Assembly (NCBI RefSeq): GCF_020215665.1
Contig: NZ_CP084061.1
Span: forward strand, 2,822,001-2,886,000
Source: Blautia parvula
Lineage (GTDB): Bacteria; Bacillota; Clostridia; Lachnospirales; Lachnospiraceae
Reading direction: 5' to 3'
Length of the DNA stretch: 64,000 nt
Position 1 is the first letter of the stretch, and the number at the start of each line of letters is the position of its first letter. Under the pieces are notes generated by a model, which did no database searches, was not told where the DNA came from, and worked only from the letters and a program-made list of their open reading frames with translations. Below, piece by piece: positions 7,912 through 17,397 of the stretch. The position numbers and the translations under genes were made by a program.

Positions 7912-9201
7912 TTATTCCGCCACTTCTCTCCTGCGGAAAATTATAAATATAATTGCCGATACCCCCATCAAAATAGGATAGAACAGATACGGCATGATCG
8001 CTATAGGCGTAAGCCCGGACAGACTGGCCGCGGCCAGAAGCTGGGCACCGTAGGGAATCATTCCCTGACCTACGGATGCGAAGATATCCAAAAGGGACGC
8101 GCTCCTTTTGGGGCTTACCCGGAATTCCTCGCTGATCTCTTTTGCAATGGGGCCTGCCATAACGATAGCCACCGTATTGTTGGCTGTACAGCAGTCCACG
8201 AGCAGGGCCAGAACGGAGATGCCGAACTCTCCGCCGCGCTCCCCGTTGATCTTCTTCTTGATCACATTCAAAATATACTCAATCCCTCCGTGTTCCTTCA
8301 CCAGGGCCACAATGGCTGCAACAATAATGGAGATCACTGTGATATCATACATTCCGGTGATACCGTCTCCCATCTTCTGGAACATCTCACTGACAGCAAA
8401 CGCCCCTGTGCCTACTCCCACAATGAGGGACAGTACAGTACCGGTTATAAGAACAATGAACACATTGATGCCGATGAGCGCACCGATCAGGACCACCAGG
8501 TATGGAATCACCTTGATGATCTGGAACTTCAGGTCATCATCAATGACTCCTGCATTTCCCCTGGCGATCACGAAGAAGATCACAGCCGTGATGATAGCTG
8601 CAGGCAGAACAATAAAAAAGTTCTCCCTGAATTTGTCCTTCATCTCACACCCCTGTGTCCTCACCGCCGCAATCGTGGTATCGGAAATCATGGACAGGTT
8701 GTCACCGAACATGGCGCCGCACACAATGGCTCCCATGCAGATCGGGAGAGGAATGCCTGTCTTCTCGGCAATTCCCACGCCGATGGGTGCCATAGCGGTA
8801 ATAGTGCCCACACTGGTTCCCATGGAAATAGAAATAAAACAGCCGATGATAAACAGCCCCACCACTGCAATGGAGGACGGCATAATGGAAAGCCCCAGAT
8901 TGACCGTGCTCTCCACCCCGCCTGCCGCCTTTATGGAACCGGAAAAGGCTCCGGCTGCCAGAAAGATCAGGCACATGGTTACAATATTTTCCTCACCGAT
9001 GCCCTTTGAGATAATTGCCACCTTTTCCTGAAACCCTACTTTCCGGTTCTGAAAAAATGCCACGGTAAGCGCGATCAAAAATCCCACAATGGCAGGCATG
9101 GTATAAAAGTCATGGAACAGGATACCCGCTCCGATAAAAATGATCAGAAACACCCCAATCGGCAAAAGCGCTATGGGATTCCCCCTCTTTTGCTCCTTCA
9201 T
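7912..9201 (-). CDS. NhaC-family Na+/H+ antiporter
   Basis: 429 residues with about 11 hydrophobic segments across the whole length. The conserved NhaC core is visible: SMGTSVGTITAMAPI, then GAMFGDNLSMISDTT, and a C-terminal DCCTANNTVAIVMAGP stretch. Family members exchange sodium for protons, though some carry organic acids or amino acids. The gene starts only 26 bases after the purB stop, so it is probably cotranscribed with purB, an unexpected pairing. The substrate is not proven by sequence. Confidence 0.85.
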   Translation of the reverse strand: MKEQKRGNPIALLPIGVFLIIFIGAGILFHDFYTMPAIVGFLIALTVAFFQNRKVGFQEKVAIISKGIGEENIVTMCLIFLAAGAFSGSIKAAGGVESTVNLGLSIMPSSIAVVGLFIIGCFISISMGTSVGTITAMAPIGVGIAEKTGIPLPICMGAIVCGAMFGDNLSMISDTTIAAVRTQGCEMKDKFRENFFIVLPAAIITAVIFFVIARGNAGVIDDDLKFQIIKVIPYLVVLIGALIGINVFIVLITGTVLSLIVGVGTGAFAVSEMFQKMGDGITGMYDITVISIIVAAIVALVKEHGGIEYILNVIKKKINGERGGEFGISVLALLVDCCTANNTVAIVMAGPIAKEISEEFRVSPKRSASLLDIFASVGQGMIPYGAQLLAAASLSGLTPIAIMPYLFYPILMGVSAIIFIIFRRREVAE

Positions 9202-9227
9202 GTAAAAACCTCCGAACTGTATTTTTA

Positions 9228-10661
9228 TTATACGTTGATCTCTGCAGTCATTCCCAGGATCTCTTTATTTTCATCCAGTACCGGCTGTACCACATTTTTC
9301 AGGAACGCCTCCACCTGTACCTGAGCACGTCCTGTGTAGCGGGACGGCTCCATGGTCTTCTGCAGGTCTTCCAGACTCATGTTAAATGCGGGATCAGCGG
9401 CAATAAGCTCCAGAAGGTTGTTCTCTTTTCCTTCCACCTTTACGTTCCTGCCTGCCTCCATGGACAGCTCACGGATTCTCTCATGCAGCTCCTGGCGGTC
9501 CCCGCCTGCTTTCACGGCATCCATCATGATATTCTCTGTAGCCATGAACGGAAGCTCGCTTCTCAGACGTTTCTCTATAACCTTAGGATACACAACAAGT
9601 CCGTCCACCACGTTCAGGCACAGGTCCAGGATACCGTCAATAGCCAGGAAACCTTCCGGAACGGAGAGACGTTTGTTCGCAGAGTCATCCAGTGTTCTCT
9701 CAAACCACTGGGTAGCGGAAGTGATGGCCGGATTCAGGGCATCCACCATGACGAAACGTGACAGGGACGCAATACGCTCACTTCTCATCGGGTTTCTCTT
9801 GTATGCCATAGCCGAGGAACCGATCTGGCTCTTCTCAAACGGCTCTTCCACTTCTTTTAAGTGCTGCAGAAGCCTGATGTCATTGGAGAACTTGTGGGCA
9901 CTGGCTGCAATGCCTGCCAGTACGTTCAGCACTCTGGTGTCCACTTTTCTGGAATAGGTCTGTCCGGATACCGGATAGCACTCCTTAAATCCCATCTTCT
10001 CCGCAATCATGGGATCAATCTTGTCAATGGTCTCCTGGTCCCCGTCAAACAGTTCCAGGAAGCTGGCCTGTGTACCTGTTGTACCCTTGGAACCAAGCAG
10101 TTTCATAGTGCTGATCACATAATCCAGGTCTTCCAGGTCCAGCATGAACTCCTGCATCCACAGGGTTGCTCTTTTTCCCACTGTAGTCGGCTGCGCTGGC
10201 TGGAAATGTGTGAACGCCAGGGTTGGAAGCGCTTTATGCTCATCTGCAAATTTGGAAAGCTCTGCAATGACGTTGACCAGTTTTTTCTTCACAAGCTTCA
10301 GGGCCTCTGTCATCACAATAATGTCTGTATTGTCGCCCACATAACAGGAGGTAGCACCCAGATGGATGATTCCCTTTGCCTTCGGACACTGCACGCCGTA
10401 TGCGTATACATGGGACATTACATCATGGCGCACCTGTTTTTCTCTCTCTTTTGCCACGTCATAATTGATGTCTTCTGCGTGGGCTTTCAGCTCGTCGATC
10501 TGTTCCTGGGTAATATTTAATCCCAGCTCTTTCTCTGTCTCTGCCAGGGCGATCCACAGTTTTCTCCATGTGCGGAATTTCATGTCCGGGGAGAAAATAT
10601 ACTGCATCTCTTTGCTGGCATAGCGCTCAGATAATGGACTTTGATATCTGTCTGTACTCAT
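9228..10661 (-). CDS. purB: Adenylosuccinate lyase
   Basis: 477 residues from ATG at 10661, which has an AAGGAG site 6-7 bases upstream; longer in-frame extensions lack this. The fumarase/aspartase superfamily signature GSSAMAYKRNPMRSE is present, with THFQPAQPTT earlier holding a catalytic His. The enzyme acts twice in purine synthesis: SAICAR to AICAR and adenylosuccinate to AMP. It sits between purC upstream (with a terminator between) and nhaC downstream. Confidence 0.98.
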   Translation of the reverse strand: MSTDRYQSPLSERYASKEMQYIFSPDMKFRTWRKLWIALAETEKELGLNITQEQIDELKAHAEDINYDVAKEREKQVRHDVMSHVYAYGVQCPKAKGIIHLGATSCYVGDNTDIIVMTEALKLVKKKLVNVIAELSKFADEHKALPTLAFTHFQPAQPTTVGKRATLWMQEFMLDLEDLDYVISTMKLLGSKGTTGTQASFLELFDGDQETIDKIDPMIAEKMGFKECYPVSGQTYSRKVDTRVLNVLAGIAASAHKFSNDIRLLQHLKEVEEPFEKSQIGSSAMAYKRNPMRSERIASLSRFVMVDALNPAITSATQWFERTLDDSANKRLSVPEGFLAIDGILDLCLNVVDGLVVYPKVIEKRLRSELPFMATENIMMDAVKAGGDRQELHERIRELSMEAGRNVKVEGKENNLLELIAADPAFNMSLEDLQKTMEPSRYTGRAQVQVEAFLKNVVQPVLDENKEILGMTAEINV

Positions 10662-10698
10662 TTGAATTCTCCTTTTTATTTTATATTGAAGTAAACAC

Positions 10699-10721
10699 AA
10701 AAAAGGGCGCCGCGAGGCGCC
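10699..10721 (-). terminator. Intrinsic terminator/attenuator between purC and purB
   Basis: On the minus strand the GGCGCC / GGCGCC arms (10706-10711, 10716-10721) form a tight tetraloop hairpin, followed by six Ts (10699-10704). Two further short hairpins lie just upstream at 10722-10745. It should end or attenuate purC transcripts before purB. Confidence 0.75.
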
Positions 10722-10757
10722 TTCCGAGCCGGAAGGTGTCCCGGGCACCCCTCTGAT

Positions 10758-11468
10758 TTAAGCCAGGCCCAGACGTTTGAACACTTCGTTATATGCCTCT
10801 TCTACGTTGCCCATGTCTCTTCTGAAACGGTCTTTGTCCAGCTTCTCATTTGTCTCTACATCCCACAGACGGCAGGTATCCGGTGATATCTCATCAGCCA
10901 GGATGATGGTTCCGTCTGCTAATTTACCGAATTCGATTTTGAAGTCGATCAACTTCATTCCTGCGTTCAGGAAATATTTGATCAAAAATTCGTTGATTTT
11001 TCTTGTATAATTTTTAATGGTGTCGATTTCTTCCTGTGTAGCCAGTCCTAATGCAAGTGCATAGTCATCATTGATGAAGGGGTCGCCCAGGTCATCATCT
11101 TTGTAGCTGAACTCTAAGATCGGGCAGAGAAGCTGTTTTCCTTCTTCTACTCCCATTCTCTTGGAGAAGCTTCCTGCAGCCACGTTACGAACAATTACCT
11201 CTAAAGGAACGATGCTCACTTTTTTTACGGCTGTCTCGCGGTCGCTCAGTTCTTCTACGAAGTGAGTCGGAACGCCTTCCTTTTCCAGCTGCTGGAAAAC
11301 ATAGTTTGTCATGCGGTTGTTGATAGCGCCTTTACCTGTGATCGTGCCTTTTTTCTCGCCGTTGAATGCTGTGGCATCATCTTTGTAATCTACGATCACT
11401 ACGCCGTCTACATCTGTTGCAAATACTTTCTTTGCTTTTCCTTCATAAAGCTGCTCTAACTTCTTCAC
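10758..11468 (-). CDS. purC: Phosphoribosylaminoimidazole-succinocarboxamide (SAICAR) synthase
   Basis: 236 residues, the typical length, from a GTG start at 11468. The N-terminal ATP-grasp-like start [10 protein letters not shown], the [10 protein letters not shown] block and the DFKIEFG and DEISPDTCR motifs are all present. The enzyme joins CAIR and aspartate using ATP; its product is the PurB substrate, matching the neighbouring gene. A terminator separates it from purB. Confidence 0.98.
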   Translation of the reverse strand: MKKLEQLYEGKAKKVFATDVDGVVIVDYKDDATAFNGEKKGTITGKGAINNRMTNYVFQQLEKEGVPTHFVEELSDRETAVKKVSIVPLEVIVRNVAAGSFSKRMGVEEGKQLLCPILEFSYKDDDLGDPFINDDYALALGLATQEEIDTIKNYTRKINEFLIKYFLNAGMKLIDFKIEFGKLADGTIILADEISPDTCRLWDVETNEKLDKDRFRRDMGNVEEAYNEVFKRLGLA

Positions 11469-11568
11469 CTTCGTACACCTGTCCTTTTTCCATAATATTG
11501 AGTTCTCTCAAAAGAGAAACGTTACGATACACAAGGAATTATATAACATCGGTTTTCAAAACACAAGC

Positions 11569-12348
11569 CTAAAATCCGGTACTTCTGTGATATTCTTTTG
11601 TGTATTTTTCCAAAAGAGCCCCCATGTCTTCCTGTTTTTCCCGGGAAGCATCCGGCTTTTTGGCTTCCATCTCTTTCTGGATCTCTCTGCAGGTATCCAG
11701 ATCCGCACCCATTCTGGCACATTCTCCCTGCCACTGGGCTTCCTCCATCAGCATCCTGCAGGCACACAGGTAATGCTTCAGGATCAGCTTGGTGTGAAGC
11801 TTTTCATATGCCTTTTCAAAGCATTCCTTAGCCTCCTCTATCTGGAAGAGGTGCAGATAGGCACAGCCCATATTGTGGAAGATCTCCCCCTCATACTGTC
11901 CGCCAAGACCTCCGGTATCCACACTTCTTAGGGCATCCTCGTAAATGCGGATAGCATTCACATACATCCGGTTGTCCACCAGATAGTCGCCCTTTTTCTT
12001 CTTGCGGGCCACTTCGGGAAGCTGTTCCAGGACCACAAGCTCCTCATTTAATTTTTTAAACTGCTCATGGGTCAGGTAATTGATCTCCCTGAAAACAGCC
12101 AGGATGAAATCCCCTGCCCCCCGCTCTTCCTCCAGAATCCGGTACAGCTTCTGGTAGAGCTTTAATAGTCCCAGCTCGTTTTTTATCCAGTCACAGAGAT
12201 GTTCATTGATGATCGTCTCGTCCAGCAGATAGATGTTGTGGTAGAGATAATAACATAATTCTTCTATACTGTAGATATTCGTGCTGATGTTTTCAATATA
12301 AAACGGAAGGGAAGCCCGTTTTATCTGACATAATATGTATCCGCTCAT
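11569..12348 (-). CDS. TPR-containing protein, third gene of the uncharacterised cluster
   Basis: 259 residues, cytoplasmic and mostly helical. Residues about 150-185 (FHNMGCAYLHLFQIEEAKECFEKAYE) form a clear tetratricopeptide motif, with a looser helical pair before it. The N-terminal ~90 residues are a distinct helical region. It starts 10 bases after the stop of the actin-like gene with a TAGGAGGAAA site, so the three genes at 11569-17165 form one operon. TPR proteins act as protein-protein adaptors. No enzymatic motif is visible. Confidence 0.85.
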   Translation of the reverse strand: MSGYILCQIKRASLPFYIENISTNIYSIEELCYYLYHNIYLLDETIINEHLCDWIKNELGLLKLYQKLYRILEEERGAGDFILAVFREINYLTHEQFKKLNEELVVLEQLPEVARKKKKGDYLVDNRMYVNAIRIYEDALRSVDTGGLGGQYEGEIFHNMGCAYLHLFQIEEAKECFEKAYEKLHTKLILKHYLCACRMLMEEAQWQGECARMGADLDTCREIQKEMEAKKPDASREKQEDMGALLEKYTKEYHRSTGF

Positions 12349-12358
12349 CTATTTCCTC

Positions 12359-13606
12359 CTACCACGCTGCTCTCTCGGTCCACATCAGGCCGCTTGAGGG
12401 GAACATCTCCCCGAATCCCAGATCCTGTACCAGAATAATGCAGGTATCCGCTGATTCATACATGATGTGCACACGAAGCCTCGTGGTCCTGTCAGGCCTT
12501 TTCGGAAGCCCCGGCAGCTTCATGCAGTAATGTCTTACTTCCCCGCCGTCCATGGGCTTCACCATGAATTCCAGGTTCTCCCTGCCGTCCAGAAGCAGTT
12601 CAAATTCGTGCTCTGTCTCATACCAGTTTCTTCCGGCCTCAGCAACGGTATAGTTCTTCTTTTTCCCCTGGATGAGCATTTCCATGCTCACATGGTTCTG
12701 GACCAGGGCATTTCCCACATACAGATATGTGCCCAGAAGCTTCTCCTCGGTCCGCTCCCTTGCCGCATAGCAGGCCCCTTTCACATACATGTTGTTTCCA
12801 TAGTATACATGGCGCTGGTTCTTGCACAGAAGCGGTACACTCCTTACAGCCCAGTCCTTGGAAAATCCGTCCCCTACCAGGTAAATCCCCGCGTATGTGT
12901 CATTTCCGCAGGAATCTGCAATCAACTGGTAAAAGTCTACGTCCTTCTGGTCCGGGTCTTCCGGCAGGGTTATGGTCTTGCCGTGTTCCACTGTGACCAG
13001 CATGGGCTTTTTCTGGCTGTCTACCACCATGCGGGAAAAAGATACTTTTCCTTTATCAAATGTGAAGAGTCCTGTCATACGGTTCCAGTTATCCAGTCTC
13101 TTGCTCATCACATAATAGTAAAAGCTCTCCTCGTAATCCTGCAGAAGCACCTGCCCGGAAGTAAATTTCAGGCGGGTGCACACTCTCTGCAGCTTGCGCA
13201 CCAGCACTCGGTTCAGGTCCGGAACCGTGATCATCAGGGTCTTGATCTGTCTCGCCGGCTCTGCCACGCCAAGCACGGACAGACAGCCTTTTAAGTAGAT
13301 CTCCAGCAGCTCCTCCGGCCTGTACCAGCCGCCGTCAATCTCCACCGGTTCCCCCTGGCCCCAGATCTCCAGCAGGTTATCCACCGGGATTTCCCCCTCG
13401 TGCATGGAGAAATAATCCGCCTCCATACCGAAGTGCCACACTTCTGTCCTGGGCCTTTTGGAAAGTCTGGTGGAAAATGTATACTGATTGCTTCCTGTCT
13501 TCACGGAAAGAGAGACCGGTTCTTTTTCTTTTCTGTCATAATAGCAGATCTGGGAAAACTCCTTCCCCAGTTCCAGGCCCGCGATAATATTTCTTGTCTC
13601 ATTCAT
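12359..13606 (-). CDS. Actin/Hsp70-like fold protein (resembles DUF5716)
   Basis: 415 residues. The N-terminus IIAGLELGKEFSQICYYD (about 8-24) resembles the phosphate-1 loop of the actin/Hsp70 ATPase fold. Around residues 255-295, GIYLVGDGFSKDW followed by VKGACYAA resembles the adenosine motif and the closing helix of that fold. Hallmark acidic catalytic residues are less clear, so nucleotide binding is a hypothesis. I recall Lachnospiraceae proteins of this size and context labelled DUF5716, but could not check. It lies between a 1180-residue protein and a TPR protein with tight spacing (16 and 10 bases). Cellular role unknown. Confidence 0.75.
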   Translation of the reverse strand: MNETRNIIAGLELGKEFSQICYYDRKEKEPVSLSVKTGSNQYTFSTRLSKRPRTEVWHFGMEADYFSMHEGEIPVDNLLEIWGQGEPVEIDGGWYRPEELLEIYLKGCLSVLGVAEPARQIKTLMITVPDLNRVLVRKLQRVCTRLKFTSGQVLLQDYEESFYYYVMSKRLDNWNRMTGLFTFDKGKVSFSRMVVDSQKKPMLVTVEHGKTITLPEDPDQKDVDFYQLIADSCGNDTYAGIYLVGDGFSKDWAVRSVPLLCKNQRHVYYGNNMYVKGACYAARERTEEKLLGTYLYVGNALVQNHVSMEMLIQGKKKNYTVAEAGRNWYETEHEFELLLDGRENLEFMVKPMDGGEVRHYCMKLPGLPKRPDRTTRLRVHIMYESADTCIILVQDLGFGEMFPSSGLMWTERAAW

Positions 13607-13622
13607 GCCCTTGTCTGCCTCC

Positions 13623-16600
13623 TTATTCTATCAGTTCAAAGAGAGAGGAAACCCAGGCTTCCTGCTGTCTGTACTGTCCCAGCAGTTCCATAAGCTCCTG
13701 TTCTCTTCCCTGCTGTTTCGCCGCCAGCATACGGTTGATCATCTGGTATTTTGTAGTCCCCTCCAGCTTTGCCTCGGGAACGGTGAGCCTGCTCTTTTCC
13801 GTCTGCTGTATCTCCCCGCGGCCTGCCACAGTGAAATAATACTCCAGTACCTCCCCGTAAAACAGGATAAATTCTTTATTGTAAATACCCTGATACAGAT
13901 TTTTCAGCGGTTCGCTTTTGAACTCTCCCGGCTCCCTGTCCGGCTGCAGCATGCGGTAGTGAATGGTCACATCCGCCCTGGGACTGGCCTGGCACTGGGC
14001 AAACACCTTGTCCTCAAGCTGCATGCTCTGCAGAAGGGTTCTGGGAAGCTCCTGGAAAAAGGCAAATTTAAGCCCTGTCCTGGCACATACGGATAAGATG
14101 GCGCGGGCCGTCTCCAGCCTGTTTTCCTCCCATTTCTTTTCCTGTGCATAATATTTGAGAAGGGCCAGGTCACAGATAATATCATACTCCCATCCTTTTT
14201 TCCTCACGTGCTCCAGCGAGCGGAAAATAAACGTCTCCGCCTCTTTTCCCCCGATAAAATACTGAAAGGATGCAAAGGTCAGGTAAGCCAGTATCACCTG
14301 TTCCTTACCGCTTAATTTTACATAGTCCTTCAGAACCGCCGCATCCCCCGGATGGTAGATTCTTGTGAACATGCTGTAGGTCAGGATGTCCTCCTCCAGC
14401 TCGTAGGCCTCTATGGAAAATCCCATGGAGCGCTCCCACACCCGGATCATCTCATCCACAGGTCCCTCAAAATACTTGGTCAGATATTCGAGAACCACCT
14501 CATCATAGGTGTTCTCCTTAAATATATGGTGAGCCAGAAGAAGAAGCTCCTCCTCATATTCAAACTCCAGATTGAGGATCATGCGGCTGCACAGCCTTAA
14601 CAGGTCTCTTGGGTCAATCTCCTCATAGCCGTACTCACACAGCAGGTCATAGGCCCCCACATACATGCCCTGTTTGATCAAAATGGTGATGAGAAGGCTC
14701 TTGTTGACTTTTGCAAAACTGTGAAAATCCATCTCCCGAAGGTAATCCTTCAGATTGTCATTATCCATATGCTCCTCATAGTAGAGAAGCAGGCGCCTGC
14801 GCACCCTCTGCCTGTAATCCTCAGAAAAGCAGTCCTCCCCGGACACATCCTGGATACAGGATATATTTTCTCTTGTTATGGGGTTCTCATGGTTCAGTTC
14901 CCCGCAGGTATAGAGGAGAAGCCCCGGTGTCCTGATTCCCTCCGCCAGAAGCTGCCTCGCCAGCTCTTTTCTCTCCAAAAGCGGCTGGATATTGTAATCT
15001 ATGGTCTGGATATAGCGCCTCTGCCTGTCATCCTCAAAGACAATCCTGGCGTCCGGTGTGTAAATGGACACATAGGCCACTTTATCCGTACAGGTATACG
15101 TCTGTTCTTCACAAAATGCCGCATGGCGGACGATCACCCGCCGTATCTTGGGATCATCACAGTAAAGCCTGTGGGTGAAAAGCACCTTCGCAAGGGCTCT
15201 CTTAACTGCAGGATCATGGGAGCTTAAGCAGAACTCCTGGTACACCACAGCAAAGTCCTCATTCATCCTGCCTTCCTTGAGCTTCTCACAGGCGAACTGT
15301 TCCATACTGCTTTTATAGCTTAAATATGTAGTTTTATCCACTTCCTTGTTGCGTATCACATTGCTGTACACAAATGCCTTTTTCGCGTCGCTCAGCGTAT
15401 TGTTATAACTGAAATACATGCGTATCATGCGTGGCAGCATTTTCTGGTAATTGCGGCTCATGGTCTCAATATAATACTCGTACAGCCTTGTGATCTTCAG
15501 CTCTTTCTCCACTGCCAGCTCATACCACCGGAAATATTCCTTCTTCCTGGGGTCGCCCTTCATGATCAGCATACAGATGGAGCGCACCACGGCTGTGGAG
15601 GGATATTTTTCGTAGATGTATTCCAGTATCTCATATACCTTCTGGCTGAAATCCTTCATCTGCCCCGCCAGGTCTGTGGCGCGGAAGGCCATCTCCTCTG
15701 TCATAATATCATGCCGCATGGCAAAGAGCAGCACCTGAATGGTGAAGGGACTGATCCTCCTGAGCAGCGCTCCGTCCGCTGCTGCTATCCGGCATGCTTC
15801 CAGATACAGAAACGGGCTTCTGCAGCCGGTTCTGTACTGCTCCTCCAGCAGATAGATCTTCTTTGACTGGGTACGCACCTGCTCGGAATCTGTTTTCAGA
15901 AGAATATATAACAGAAGGAAGCTGTCCTCCCTGCGCTGGTAAAGCTGATGGAGGCGCACCACCATCTTCTCCCGGATCTCCTGACCGCATCCCAGCACAT
16001 CCTCCAGGTAGAGATATACGCCCTCCAGCTCCTCCTCCGCCTGAATCCGGCTGTTGTCTTTTAACTTATCCAGGGCGTCCTTTGCTCTGCTGTCCTCCCC
16101 GCATTCATGGTAAAACCAGACCTCAAACAACTGGTGCTCCGTGGTGTAATGCCCGGTCTCCCGCAGTTCTGTGAGAAGTCCCAGTGTCCTGCTCTCCCAC
16201 TGGCTCTTGGACAGCTTCTCCAGACTGTAGTCCAGGTAATCTCTCAAAAGCTCCAGTTTCTTTTTCTTCTCGTATGCCGCAACATTTACCTGGATCTTAC
16301 CGCTTTTGGAGGCCATCACTTCATAAACAAGGGTCTGGTAAACGGTTTTGATACAGATTCTTCCGTAATTTCTGCCTTTTCCCAGATTCTCCCTGCGGAT
16401 AATATACTGCAGCTCATATACACTGCCGATAAAATCCTCGTCCCGGATGGATTTTTTCTCCACTTCCAGGAAATCGCCCTCCACGGTCACACTTGCTTTC
16501 AGATAGCCCCAGCCGCTTCTGCGCACCCGGACGGTATCCATAAGGGAACTCTGCACCTCATAGATCTCCAGATTCTCCTGTTCCAGATGCAGCTTCACAG

Positions 16601-17165
16601 GGTCCTTTTTTCCCGTGCCGATGAGAAATTCCTCCAGATGCTGCCAGGTCACAGGATTTTTCGCCATGGCATAATAATAGGGCAGTACCTCCTGCTCTTC
16701 TTTCAGAAGCTCCGGAAAGGAATCATCCAGAAACAGATGGTACGCCTCCTTAAAATCTTTTTTCGCCAGCTCCGCAAAGGCATCCAAATCCCTGATGGAG
16801 CCTGCGGATGTCTTGATCCGGCACGGTTCCACCTGTATGGCAAAGGGAACCCTGTACTCTCCGATGCTGGTGCTGAGAACCAGCTCTCCCTCAAAGGAAT
16901 CTCCGGGGTTCAGGCCCTTTACATCTGCCCCGTAGGGAATCTCTATCTTCTCCCCGGTAAAACGCTCTTTTCCCAGAAGAAAACGGCGATGGGAGGAATA
17001 GGCGATCCCTTTTATCCGGCTCCCATTCTCTGCTGCTATGATCAGCTCTCCCCTGATATTTTCCCCGGCCTTTGTGCTCTCCCTGATATCTTCCCTGGAC
17101 AGCAAAAGACCCGGAACCTCGTATTCAAATCTTCCATTTATCAGTTGTTCTATTCTTCTCTTCAA
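13623..17165 (-). CDS. Very large helical-repeat protein (resembles DUF5717)
   Basis: 1180 residues from a TTG start at 17165 with a GGGG site 9 bases upstream. The first ~115 residues are beta-rich, with repeated glycine/charged turns (GENIRGELIIA, GDSFEGELVLS). Most of the rest, roughly 250-1150, is amphipathic helix rich in Leu, Tyr, Glu and Arg, like an alpha-solenoid. No signal peptide or transmembrane helix is seen, so it is probably cytosolic. I recall Lachnospiraceae proteins of this length named DUF5717; this was not verified. As first gene of a three-gene operon with an actin-like and a TPR protein, it could be the scaffold of a complex. Confidence 0.8.
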   Translation of the reverse strand: MKRRIEQLINGRFEYEVPGLLLSREDIRESTKAGENIRGELIIAAENGSRIKGIAYSSHRRFLLGKERFTGEKIEIPYGADVKGLNPGDSFEGELVLSTSIGEYRVPFAIQVEPCRIKTSAGSIRDLDAFAELAKKDFKEAYHLFLDDSFPELLKEEQEVLPYYYAMAKNPVTWQHLEEFLIGTGKKDPVKLHLEQENLEIYEVQSSLMDTVRVRRSGWGYLKASVTVEGDFLEVEKKSIRDEDFIGSVYELQYIIRRENLGKGRNYGRICIKTVYQTLVYEVMASKSGKIQVNVAAYEKKKKLELLRDYLDYSLEKLSKSQWESRTLGLLTELRETGHYTTEHQLFEVWFYHECGEDSRAKDALDKLKDNSRIQAEEELEGVYLYLEDVLGCGQEIREKMVVRLHQLYQRREDSFLLLYILLKTDSEQVRTQSKKIYLLEEQYRTGCRSPFLYLEACRIAAADGALLRRISPFTIQVLLFAMRHDIMTEEMAFRATDLAGQMKDFSQKVYEILEYIYEKYPSTAVVRSICMLIMKGDPRKKEYFRWYELAVEKELKITRLYEYYIETMSRNYQKMLPRMIRMYFSYNNTLSDAKKAFVYSNVIRNKEVDKTTYLSYKSSMEQFACEKLKEGRMNEDFAVVYQEFCLSSHDPAVKRALAKVLFTHRLYCDDPKIRRVIVRHAAFCEEQTYTCTDKVAYVSIYTPDARIVFEDDRQRRYIQTIDYNIQPLLERKELARQLLAEGIRTPGLLLYTCGELNHENPITRENISCIQDVSGEDCFSEDYRQRVRRRLLLYYEEHMDNDNLKDYLREMDFHSFAKVNKSLLITILIKQGMYVGAYDLLCEYGYEEIDPRDLLRLCSRMILNLEFEYEEELLLLAHHIFKENTYDEVVLEYLTKYFEGPVDEMIRVWERSMGFSIEAYELEEDILTYSMFTRIYHPGDAAVLKDYVKLSGKEQVILAYLTFASFQYFIGGKEAETFIFRSLEHVRKKGWEYDIICDLALLKYYAQEKKWEENRLETARAILSVCARTGLKFAFFQELPRTLLQSMQLEDKVFAQCQASPRADVTIHYRMLQPDREPGEFKSEPLKNLYQGIYNKEFILFYGEVLEYYFTVAGRGEIQQTEKSRLTVPEAKLEGTTKYQMINRMLAAKQQGREQELMELLGQYRQQEAWVSSLFELIE

Positions 17166-17233
17166 TGTATTCTACCCCGTTATCTCTAAACCATATGGCC
17201 CGGAGAATCTCCGACTGATTATTATTTATCTTG

Positions 17234-17262
17234 TTGAACTATTTTCTATATCCCGCTATAAT
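17234..17262 (+). promoter_or_regulatory. Sigma-A promoter of the aminotransferase gene
   Basis: TTGAAC (17234-17239) and TATAAT (17257-17262) are 17 bases apart. The predicted start near 17269 leaves a leader of about 130 bases before the ATG. Confidence 0.75.
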
Positions 17263-17281
17263 ATGTGTTAGTATATATTAT

Positions 17282-17351
17282 TTCAGGACAGAGTCCTGAA
17301 TAGTACAATTATACACTACAAATGCAAGGGGTGCAACCTCTGCCGCCCCTT
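17282..17351 (+). promoter_or_regulatory. Palindrome and hairpin in the aminotransferase leader
   Basis: TTCAGGAC-AGA-GTCCTGAA (17282-17300) is a perfect 8-bp dyad just after the predicted transcription start. A second stem, AAGGGG / CCCCTT (17326-17331 / 17346-17351), lies further down the leader. They could be an operator and an RNA hairpin; I do not recognise a known riboswitch class. Confidence 0.4.
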
Positions 17352-17397
17352 CAACAACTCTATAAATAGGAAAATCAAAGGAAACGGAGGCATTTTC

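Noticed and set aside
8108-9031. Long plus-strand frame opposite nhaC
   Set aside because: Shadow of a membrane-protein gene; composition is that of reversed hydrophobic codons.
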